Source: CAZRWD01 sp964603785 | GTDB lineage: Bacteria > Fermentibacterota > Fermentibacteria > Fermentibacterales > Fermentibacteraceae | DNA: 64,000 nt | Reading direction: 5' to 3' | Assembly (NCBI GenBank): GCA_964603785.1 | Contig: CAZRWD010000011.1 | Location: 18,946 to 82,945 of the forward strand | In this document: in pieces, positions 7,669-14,583 of the stretch | Numbering within the stretch: the stretch's first letter is position 1 | Layout of the letters: each line of letters begins with the position of its first letter | Notes under the pieces: generated by a model | The model's database searches: none | What the model was told of the DNA's origin: nothing | Seen by the model: only the letters and a program-made list of their open reading frames with translations | Program-made: the position numbers and the translations under genes

Positions 7669-8843
7669 TCCGATCCCCCTGACGCGAGACCCAGCAGATC
7701 CATCGCCTCGCCGAGGTTGTCCGGTGCGAGGCATCCGAAGCTGATCCTCAGGCAGCCCTCGCCCGCCGGACCGAATGCGCTTCCGGGGATGGTCGCGAGG
7801 CCGTACCCGTCCAGGATCCTCAGCGACTCCTCCACCGAGTTCCTCCCAGGCGGGAGGGGCGACATCGTGAAGAAGGCCCCGTCGGATTCCGTCCATCCCA
7901 GGCTGCGGCCGCGGAGCAGCACGCTCCTGCAGGAGTTCCTCGCCGCCAGCACCTCGGCCGCCCGCGCTTCGATCCATCCCTCGACGGGCAGAGCCAGTTC
8001 CAGGAGGGCCTGCGCGGGCGCGGGAGGACAGATGACGGCCGAGTCCTGCACCTTGAGGGCCTGCTTCAGGAGGCCGGCCTCCCCGAAGAGGTATCCCAGC
8101 CTCCATCCCGGCATCCCGAGGCTCTTGGAGAAGCTGCCGAAGGTCAGCACGTGGGCGGGCCTCCTCCCGGAGGACCAGGGGTGGGCGCGGTGGGTGGTGA
8201 AGTTGAACCGCTCGTAGGTCTCGTCGAGGAGGAGGAAGGTCCCCGCGGCTGCGCAGGCTTCGGTCAGGGCCTGCAGTTCGCCGTCCGTGAGGACCATGCC
8301 CGTGGGATTGCCGGGATTGACGATCACGACCGCCCGGACGGAACCGAGAAGGGACTCGACCTCGTCCGCGGGGAAGACCCATCTCCCGGCCGCGGCCCTC
8401 ATCCTCGCCGAAACCGGGACCAGCCCGCCGAAGCGGACGGCGAACTCGTGATCGAAGTACCACGGCTCGACGAGCAGGACCCGGTCCCCCGGGTCGGTCA
8501 CGGTCAGGAGCGCGCCGAGGAAGGCCTGACTGGCGCCGCAGGTGAGGTGGATCTCCCCGGACGGGTCGAGGTCGATGCCCCTCCTCCTCCTGAAGTCCTC
8601 GGTGACGGCCCGGCGGGTTGAGAGCTGGCCCTCGTCGGGCGTGTAGGCGCTGATCCCGGGCCCCGCAATACCCGCCGCGAGGGCGGCCAGGGCGGTCTCC
8701 GGGGGGCCGTACCACGGCGCCGCCTGGGCCATGGAGACCACCCTGCGCCCGGACGCCTTCATCTCCCTCACCCTGTCCATCACAGCCGCTATCGGCGGGG
8801 GGACTATCCCGGAGACTCGTCTCGACGCTGTGAACGGCCCCAT
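7665..8843 (-). CDS. PLP-dependent aminotransferase, class I/II
   Basis: 392 residues, fold type I. IVNPGNPTG carries the substrate-binding asparagine region, LLLDETYERF the cofactor aspartate/tyrosine, and FGSFSKSLGMPGWRLGY the Schiff-base lysine; LRISFG near the end holds the carboxylate-binding arginine. The YTPDEGQLSTRRAVTEDF segment is of the aspartate aminotransferase I-alpha/I-gamma kind. Substrate cannot be fixed from sequence. The start is ATG 8843, preceded by GGAGGT; an upstream GTG (8873) has no such site. It is distinct from dapL at 17116. Confidence 0.88.
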   Translation of the reverse strand: MGPFTASRRVSGIVPPPIAAVMDRVREMKASGRRVVSMAQAAPWYGPPETALAALAAGIAGPGISAYTPDEGQLSTRRAVTEDFRRRRGIDLDPSGEIHLTCGASQAFLGALLTVTDPGDRVLLVEPWYFDHEFAVRFGGLVPVSARMRAAAGRWVFPADEVESLLGSVRAVVIVNPGNPTGMVLTDGELQALTEACAAAGTFLLLDETYERFNFTTHRAHPWSSGRRPAHVLTFGSFSKSLGMPGWRLGYLFGEAGLLKQALKVQDSAVICPPAPAQALLELALPVEGWIEARAAEVLAARNSCRSVLLRGRSLGWTESDGAFFTMSPLPPGRNSVEESLRILDGYGLATIPGSAFGPAGEGCLRISFGCLAPDNLGEAMDLLGLASGGSD

Positions 8844-8914
8844 CGGACCTCCATGGTTGCACGCCGCGGACAACGAGGGCAGAATATGGTGCCGATGTCA
8901 AGAACGGAGATCAG

Positions 8915-10024
8915 TTGAAGGTACTCGTGCTGGTAAGCTGCCGCTGGTGGAACGCCGCCGCCGAGGGGGCCGTCCTGCACGCCCTGTCGCTGGAAAGGGC
9001 CGGCATGCGGACGATGCTGGCCGGATCGGGCGGTTCCCCCGCACTGGTCAGGGCGGCCGCCATGGGGCTCGAGACGCGCGACCTGGGGCTGGAGGGTCTC
9101 TCGCTCCCCGCGGGGCTGGTGCGCCTGCGCCTGCTGGGCGGTGAATTCCGCCCCGATGTCGTGGCCGCACATCGCTCCGAGGACCAGCTCGCGGCCGCGC
9201 TCGCCCTGCCCGGGGTGCCACTGGTCCGCGTGCGCTCGGACATACGCAGACCATCCCGCAGCCTGCCCGCGAGGATGCTGGACGCCCGGACCTCGCTGGT
9301 CGTGCTGACCTCGGAGTTCATGCTGTCGGAGGGCTGGACCGGGGGGAGGACCGGTCCCGTCGCCGTAGTCCCGCAGCCCGTGGACACCGGCCGGTTCCAG
9401 TTCTCGCCGCGCCCGATGTCCGGGCTCCTGGTGTCGGTGGGCAGGCTGAGCGAGGTGAAGGGTCACAGGGCCCTCATCAGGGCCCTCGCCCTGGTCCCGG
9501 GAGCCAGGGCCGTCATCGCCGGCGCGGACGCACAGCTCACGAGAGAGGGGCTGCTCGAATACGCCGCCTCCCTCGGAGTTGCGGACAGGCTGGAGATGCC
9601 CGGCTTCGTCGAGGACCCGCGACCGCTCCTGGCCCGGGCCGACGCCGGGGCCGTCCCCAGCCTTGCGAGCGAGGCGGTTTCGAGGGCCGCGATGGAGATG
9701 ATGTCCTCGGGACTCCCGGTGCTCGCGGCCTCGACCGGCAGCCTCCGGGACATAGTCCTGGACGGGCGGACCGGGCTGCTCCACCCCCCGGGAGACCACG
9801 AAACGCTCGCCGCGCAGGCGGCGCACCTGCTCGGCAACCCTGTCCTGCTGGAACGGCTGGGGGCCGGAGCCAGACGGAGGGCTGTGGATGTATACTCCCT
9901 CGATGCGGCCGGCCGGAACTGGTCCGGCCTTCTCGAGCGCATCCGGTCCGGGGAACAGACGGCGGCCCGCGCGGGTATCACCGGCGTGAATGGTCGACAA
10001 GCTCACCAGGAGGAGAACCGATGA
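8915..10024 (+). CDS. Glycosyltransferase family 4 protein
   Basis: 369 residues, GT-B fold. The C-terminal half has VSVGRLSEVKGHRALI and the nucleotide-sugar site region, where VPSLASEAVSRAAMEMMSSGLPVLA replaces the usual E-G-F-x-x-x-x-x-E-A-M. GLLHPPGD is the usual closing block. The N-terminal half is short and lacks the glycine-rich loop of the best-studied members. It starts at TTG 8915 after GGAG, divergent from the aminotransferase. The stop overlaps the next gene by ATGA. The likely role is transfer of a sugar to a lipid or LPS core in the cytoplasm; donor and acceptor are unknown. Confidence 0.85.
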   Translation: MKVLVLVSCRWWNAAAEGAVLHALSLERAGMRTMLAGSGGSPALVRAAAMGLETRDLGLEGLSLPAGLVRLRLLGGEFRPDVVAAHRSEDQLAAALALPGVPLVRVRSDIRRPSRSLPARMLDARTSLVVLTSEFMLSEGWTGGRTGPVAVVPQPVDTGRFQFSPRPMSGLLVSVGRLSEVKGHRALIRALALVPGARAVIAGADAQLTREGLLEYAASLGVADRLEMPGFVEDPRPLLARADAGAVPSLASEAVSRAAMEMMSSGLPVLAASTGSLRDIVLDGRTGLLHPPGDHETLAAQAAHLLGNPVLLERLGAGARRRAVDVYSLDAAGRNWSGLLERIRSGEQTAARAGITGVNGRQAHQEENR

Positions 10025-10815
10025 AGCAACTCGCCGTCCTTCTCGCTGTCGCAGGGGCCGCTCTCGGCCAGTCGGAGGGGTACGGGCCGCGATATGTCGA
10101 GAACAGGGCGTTCGGGTCGGGGGAGAGGCTGGTCTTCAGCGTCGAGTACGGCATAGTGAAGGCGGGCACCGCCACCCTCGCCGTGACCGGACCCGAGCAG
10201 TACGAGGGGCTCCTGGCATGGCGGATCAGCGCGACCGCACGGTCCAATCCCGCATTCAGCGCCTTCTTCCGGGTTAACGACGTCAACGAGGCGCTGCTCG
10301 ACATCGTCCAGATGCATACGCTCCACTTCGCCAAGAGCCTCGAGGAGGGCGACTACAGTCACTCCGAGCAGGTGCTCTTCGACCAGGAGGCCGGCACGGC
10401 CACCTACCCCGGCGAGCAGGACCCGGACAGGATGGTGAGCGTCATCCCGCCGCACGCGCTGGATGTCCTGAGCTGCCTCTACTACACCAGGACCCTGCCC
10501 CTCGAGGACGGAGGGGTGTACACCCTCGACTGCCACACCGACAACGACAACTATCCCCTCCAGGTGACCGTCCTCGGCAGGGAGCGGATCCGCGTGCCGG
10601 CGGGGCGCTTCGACTGCGTTCTCGTCAGGCCCGAGCTCCGGGGGCAGGCGATCTTCGACCAGAAGGGCGAGATACTCGTCTGGCTGACCGACGACGACCG
10701 CCACATGCCCGTCCTCATGAGGAGCGCCATCGTGATCGGCGAGATCGCCTGCCTGCTGGAGGAGTACACCGAGGGCTCCGTCATGGAGGTAGCCAACCCC
10801 TTCGCGGATGAGTAA
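10021..10815 (+). CDS. DUF3108 domain protein, exported
   Basis: 264 residues beginning with a signal peptide (LAVLLAVAGAALGQ). The rest matches the DUF3108 beta-rich domain: GERLVFSVEYGIVKAGTATL near the start, WRISATARSN, a central YPGEQDPDRMVSVIPPHALD, then RVPAGRFDCVLVRP and LTDDDRHMPVLMRS. These periplasmic proteins often accompany envelope biogenesis genes; their function is not known. It follows the glycosyltransferase by ATGA and overlaps rnhC by 8 bases. Confidence 0.88.
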   Translation: MKQLAVLLAVAGAALGQSEGYGPRYVENRAFGSGERLVFSVEYGIVKAGTATLAVTGPEQYEGLLAWRISATARSNPAFSAFFRVNDVNEALLDIVQMHTLHFAKSLEEGDYSHSEQVLFDQEAGTATYPGEQDPDRMVSVIPPHALDVLSCLYYTRTLPLEDGGVYTLDCHTDNDNYPLQVTVLGRERIRVPAGRFDCVLVRPELRGQAIFDQKGEILVWLTDDDRHMPVLMRSAIVIGEIACLLEEYTEGSVMEVANPFADE

Positions 10816-11692
10816 CCCCGGGCTTGCGGCCTCGGCCGGCGAATGGCTCTCCAGAGCCGCTTCAGCCGGGCTCTCCGCGGGAGTGACCAGGGAACTCGCC
10901 AACGGGCTCCAGGTGACCGTGAGGGACGGCGGCCGCTCGTGCCGTGCGAACCTGTACTGGTCCGCCGGCAGGGGGCTCAGCATGGTCTTCTCCGGAGGCG
11001 ACAGGGACCTGTTCTCCGCCCTGCCTCCGGCACGCGGCTGGGCAGGCGGGGTCGTGGGTGGCTCGGACGAGGCGGGCAAGGGGGATTACTTCGGACCACT
11101 CGTGGCGGCTGCGGTCGCGCTGGATCCGGATGCGGCCGAAAGGCTGTCCGGGATGGGCATGACGGACTCCAAGCTGATGTCCCGCCGGTCCGTCCTCCGC
11201 GTCGAGGAGGCGGTTCTGGATCTGGCCTCCTCGCACAGCGTCGCGGCCATCCACCCCACGGAGTACAACGACCGCTTCTCCCGCATGCGCTCCGAGGGCC
11301 GGAACAGCCTGGACATGCTGGCGGCCATGCACGGGAGCGTGATATCCGCCATTGCCGGGCAGGCCGCTCCGGGTGTCGTGTTCATAGACAGGTTCTGTCC
11401 CGAGACGAGGATGAGACCGTATCTCCCGAAGGGGGTCGAGTACGTGACGATGCCGCGCGCGGAGAGGATCCCGGCCGTCGCGGCGGCCTCCGTCCTGGCA
11501 AGGGCGGCCTATCTCAGGTCGCTGGATGCCCTGTCGGAGGAATGCGGGATACCGCTCAAGCCGGGGGCCGGGGCGGACATAGACTCGCTGGGCAGGCGGC
11601 TGGTCGCCGAGCTCGGCGAGGACTGGCTGCCGAAGGCCGCAAAGCTGCACTTCGCGAACACGGCGAGGATCCTCCGCACGCATCGCTCTTGA
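10808..11692 (+). CDS. rnhC: Ribonuclease HIII
   Basis: Cleaves the RNA strand of RNA-DNA hybrids. GGSDEAGKGDYFGPLVAAAV is the RNase HII/HIII catalytic loop (Asp and Glu ligands), followed by TDSKLMS and VFIDRFCP with further acidic ligands. The roughly 85-residue N-terminal extension (GLQVTVRDGGRSCRANLYW and after) is the TBP-like substrate-binding domain that separates HIII from HII. Length 294 fits the family. ATG 10808 lies within ATGAGTAA, overlapping the previous gene's stop. Confidence 0.93.
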   Translation: MSNPGLAASAGEWLSRAASAGLSAGVTRELANGLQVTVRDGGRSCRANLYWSAGRGLSMVFSGGDRDLFSALPPARGWAGGVVGGSDEAGKGDYFGPLVAAAVALDPDAAERLSGMGMTDSKLMSRRSVLRVEEAVLDLASSHSVAAIHPTEYNDRFSRMRSEGRNSLDMLAAMHGSVISAIAGQAAPGVVFIDRFCPETRMRPYLPKGVEYVTMPRAERIPAVAAASVLARAAYLRSLDALSEECGIPLKPGAGADIDSLGRRLVAELGEDWLPKAAKLHFANTARILRTHRS

Positions 11693-11716
11693 CACGAGCC
11701 CTTGTTTTCCTATGTT
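11689..11716 (+). promoter_or_regulatory. Strong sigma-70-type promoter of the small lipoprotein gene
   Basis: A perfect TTGACA (11689-11694) overlapping the rnhC stop, a 16-base spacer and TATGTT (11711-11716). The following 80 bases are unusually AT-rich for this genome, ending in AAGGAG before the ATG at 11802. This is one of the best promoters in the window. Confidence 0.7.
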
Positions 11717-11801
11717 TCTTTTGCGTGTTGCATGCTTGTACCAGGGTTGTCAACAGGAAGAGTTCCAGAACACAGCAAGAAGGATCGGAAGGAGTACATC
11801 C

Positions 11802-12113
11802 ATGAGGCGTTTCTCCATTCTCGCGATCATCTCCGCCGCGGTTCTCGCAACCGCTTGCGGCGAGCCCGCTCCCGCCGATGAGACCCTCGTCGACTCCACG
11901 GCGGTCGTCGTCGACTCCGTAGTCGTCGACTCCGTGGTCGTCGAGGTCCCCGTCGACAGCACGATCGTCCCCGACTCGCTGGCTACGGTCGTCGAGGACA
12001 TCACCGCCGATGCAGCCGAGGCGATGGATGCGGCCGGCGAGGCCGTCCAGGCCGCCGGTGAGACCGTCCAGGCCGCCGGTGAGGCCATCGAGAACATCCC
12101 CTCGGGCAACTAG
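11802..12113 (+). CDS. Small repetitive lipoprotein
   Basis: 103 residues from ATG 11802 after AAGGAG. The signal peptide ends in the lipobox LATAC, so Cys would be lipidated and the protein membrane anchored. The mature part holds tandem valine/aspartate repeats (VVDSVVVDSVVVEV) and then an alanine-rich helical repeat (AAGEAVQAAGETVQAAGEAI), also visible as near-identical DNA repeats at about 11906-11945 and 12045-12090. Size, lipidation, strong promoter and helical repeats recall abundant structural lipoproteins such as Lpp, but there is no sequence match. The next feature is a strong terminator, so it is a single-gene unit. Confidence 0.8.
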   Translation: MRRFSILAIISAAVLATACGEPAPADETLVDSTAVVVDSVVVDSVVVEVPVDSTIVPDSLATVVEDITADAAEAMDAAGEAVQAAGETVQAAGEAIENIPSGN

Positions 12114-12131
12114 CACATCCGGGCATCACGA

Positions 12132-12157
12132 GGCGGCGGCGCCCCGGCGCCGCCGCC
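12132..12157 (+). terminator. Rho-independent terminator, possibly bidirectional
   Basis: Perfect 12-base stem GGCGGCGGCGCC / GGCGCCGCCGCC with two central bases, followed by TTCTCTC on the plus strand. It sits between the convergent lipoprotein and helicase genes. Confidence 0.75.
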
Positions 12158-12186
12158 TTCTCTCATCCGGCATCCCACCCGCCGGC

Positions 12187-14517
12187 TCAGTCGCTGTCCC
12201 AGAACTCGATGACCTCCCTCATCGTCCAGGAGAGCATCTCCGGCCTCCCGCAGTCCGTCCAGTGCGTGGGCAGCAGACAGGAATAGGGCTCATCCGCGAA
12301 CCTCGGGTCCAGCAGGACTATCACCCCCCTGTCCCCGGCGTTCCGCACCAGCCTGCCCGCGGCCTGGATGACCCTGGACATCCCCGGGATCACGCTGGCG
12401 GTCAGGAAGCCGTCCATTCCCCGGTCCTCCCAGTAGGCCGACAGAAGGCCGTTGCGGAGGTCCGGAGGCGGGATCGACGGCCCCACGATGACCGCACCCC
12501 TCCTGGAGGGCGCCCTCAGGTCGACCCCTTCCGCGAAGATCCCGCCCGAGACCGTCAGGACGAGGTGGTCACCCTCCTCGACATCCGCCATGAAGGCATC
12601 CCTTCCCGCCTGGTCGAGACCCTGCCCCTGGACAAGGACGGGCGCACCCTCGGATGCGAAGAGCCCGGCGGCCATCTCCAGGTACTCGAACGAGGGGAAG
12701 AAGACCAGCCAGGTGCCCGGCTTCGTCCCGTAGAGGTCCATGATCCTCCTGACCAGCATGCGGAGGGTCCTCCTCCTGGCCCTGTACCTGGTGTCCACGA
12801 ACCTGTCCACGAGAACGGCCAGGTTTCGGACCGGGAAGGGCCACGGGACGGACTCCGTCACGGCCCCGCCTCCCAGGCCGAGCATGACCGCCCAGTGCTC
12901 CGCAGGTCTAAGGGTCGCGCTGAAGCAGACCGAGGAGTGGCAGGAGTCGAACCGCTCCCCGGTGAAGGCCGAGGCATCCTTGCAGAACCACTGGACCGCC
13001 GCGCCGCCGCCCTCGAGCCGGCAGAGCAGGTCGAAGCGCCCGTCCGCGACCTGCGCCGTTCTCGCCATGCGGACGACCGACATCATGAGGTCGAACAGGG
13101 GGTCGGGGAGCGAGCCGTCGATCCTGGCGGCCTCCCTCGCCCAGGCCTCCGGTCTGAGGGGGAGGGCCGTGCCCTCCGGGAGGACCGCCTCCGGGGCCCC
13201 GTCCAGCCCCGGGTCGCAGGCCGCCTCCTCGAGGAAGGCGCCGATGGGCTTCACGAGCTTCCTGAAGCGCGCCAGCCTGCCCCTGAGGGAAGGCAGGGCC
13301 AGTATCTGTCCCGATGACAGAGCCGGCGACCAGTACTCCCTCGCCCTCGAGGGCAGGTTCGCGGCCTCGTCCACCAGCAGCACGCACCTGGAGGCTTCAC
13401 GGGGCTCGGCGAAGAACCTCCGCAGGTACACGCCGGGGTCGAAGACGTAGTTGTAGTCGCAGACGACGAGATCGCAGTGCAGCGAGAGCGCCAGGGACAG
13501 CTCGAAGGGGCAGACCCCGGCATCCTCCGCGGCTCCGCGGACCGATCCTGGTTCGGAAACACCTGCTGCGACGAGCTTCCGGAGGAGACCCGCGGACCTC
13601 ACCCTGGAGCCGAAGGAGCATCCGAAAGCGCAGTCGGGCGCACGGCAGCGGCTGCTGCCGGAGAGGCACATGCGCTCCCTGGCCTCGAGAACCACCGCCG
13701 TCACGGGGAGCCCCGATCCGCGCAGGGCGTGCATCGTCTCGACGGCGATCCTTCGCTGGGTGTTCTTCGATGTCAGGAGGAAGAGCACGAGGTCAGCGGG
13801 AAGCGCCTCCCTTAGAGCGCCGGTGAGCACCGCTGCCGTCTTGCCGGTGCCCGTTGGCGCCTCCAGGAGCGTCCGGCCCCCTCCGGCCACCGTTCTCCGG
13901 CAGATCTCCTCTATCCTCAGCTGCCCGGGCCTCCTCTCCGGGTAGGGGAAGTCGAGCCGCTCGAGAGCGGCCAGCTGGGAGGTCCTCCGGTCGACGGCCA
14001 TTCGCAGCAGGTCGGCGGCCGCCTCGAACATCCCGGTCCACTCGGCCTCCAGGGCGGGATCGTGCGGATCGACCTCCAGCTCGAGAGGAGCCTCGCCCCT
14101 GTCGCACGGGACGAGCGCCAGCCTGGCGGTCACCGTCCGCCCCGAAGCCTCCAGCGCTCTCGCGTAGAAGCACAGCTGCATGAGATGGGACGGCCTCGGC
14201 ACCAGACCCTCGGCCTCCGCCCTGGTGGCGACAGTCTTCACCTCGGTCACCCTGTCGGCCGGATCCCCGGGCTGCACCGCGTCGGCGCGTCCCGAGACCA
14301 CGAAGGCGAAGCCGCCGGACTCGACCCTCATCTCGAGGGGGACTTCCAGCGAGGCGCCCTCCAGCGAGTCCTGGTAGGCCCTGTGTGCCCTGAGCCTGGT
14401 ATCGAGGTCCGGTCCGCCGCCCTCGGAGCCCAGCTCCTCCGGCAGGAGGACGCGCTCGAGGAGGCAGGTGATGCCGGTCCGCACCGTGATGCCGTCTTCT
14501 TCGAGCCTGAGGAACAT
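12187..14517 (-). CDS. XPD/DinG-like helicase with N-terminal RecB-type nuclease domain
   Basis: 776 residues. Residues 1-180 form a PD-(D/E)xK nuclease: D79 in GRADAV, E92 and K94 in TEVK, and the RecB-type QLCFYA motif at 114-119. The helicase follows: Walker A EAPTGTGKT (219-227) and a DEAA box (383-386) in place of DEAH. Cysteines 284, 291, 296, 300 and 336 are placed like the Fe-S ligands of XPD-family 5'-3' helicases. C-terminal motifs include QAAGRLVRN (motif VI). Such a protein could unwind and trim DNA in repair. Start ATG 14517 has GGAGG upstream. The gene stands alone between hairpins. Confidence 0.9.
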   Translation of the reverse strand: MFLRLEEDGITVRTGITCLLERVLLPEELGSEGGGPDLDTRLRAHRAYQDSLEGASLEVPLEMRVESGGFAFVVSGRADAVQPGDPADRVTEVKTVATRAEAEGLVPRPSHLMQLCFYARALEASGRTVTARLALVPCDRGEAPLELEVDPHDPALEAEWTGMFEAAADLLRMAVDRRTSQLAALERLDFPYPERRPGQLRIEEICRRTVAGGGRTLLEAPTGTGKTAAVLTGALREALPADLVLFLLTSKNTQRRIAVETMHALRGSGLPVTAVVLEARERMCLSGSSRCRAPDCAFGCSFGSRVRSAGLLRKLVAAGVSEPGSVRGAAEDAGVCPFELSLALSLHCDLVVCDYNYVFDPGVYLRRFFAEPREASRCVLLVDEAANLPSRAREYWSPALSSGQILALPSLRGRLARFRKLVKPIGAFLEEAACDPGLDGAPEAVLPEGTALPLRPEAWAREAARIDGSLPDPLFDLMMSVVRMARTAQVADGRFDLLCRLEGGGAAVQWFCKDASAFTGERFDSCHSSVCFSATLRPAEHWAVMLGLGGGAVTESVPWPFPVRNLAVLVDRFVDTRYRARRRTLRMLVRRIMDLYGTKPGTWLVFFPSFEYLEMAAGLFASEGAPVLVQGQGLDQAGRDAFMADVEEGDHLVLTVSGGIFAEGVDLRAPSRRGAVIVGPSIPPPDLRNGLLSAYWEDRGMDGFLTASVIPGMSRVIQAAGRLVRNAGDRGVIVLLDPRFADEPYSCLLPTHWTDCGRPEMLSWTMREVIEFWDSD

Positions 14518-14532
14518 CGGCCTCCGTCTGCG

Positions 14533-14564
14533 GGCAGGCCGGACGCACCGGCGTCCGGCCTGCC
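14533..14564 (-). terminator. GC-rich hairpin after the gingipain-like gene
   Basis: Perfect 14-base stem GGCAGGCCGGACGC / GCGTCCGGCCTGCC with a 4-base loop, located 20 bases after the stop of the protease gene on the minus strand. There is no T run, so it may act as a 3'-end stabiliser or a factor-assisted terminator. Confidence 0.6.
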
Positions 14565-14583
14565 GCGGATCGCTGTCCCGGGT

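Noticed and set aside
6721..8901. 726-residue minus-strand frame over the DUF4416 and secreted-protein genes
   Set aside because: Antisense shadow; the plus-strand genes have clear family motifs.
8843..8915. TTGACA on the minus strand as promoter of the aminotransferase
   Set aside because: No -10-like box at 16-18 bases; the TATTCT nearby is only about 9 bases away.
11906..12090. Tandem DNA repeats as a CRISPR array or minisatellite
   Set aside because: The units are short, in frame, encode the lipoprotein repeats and lack spacers.
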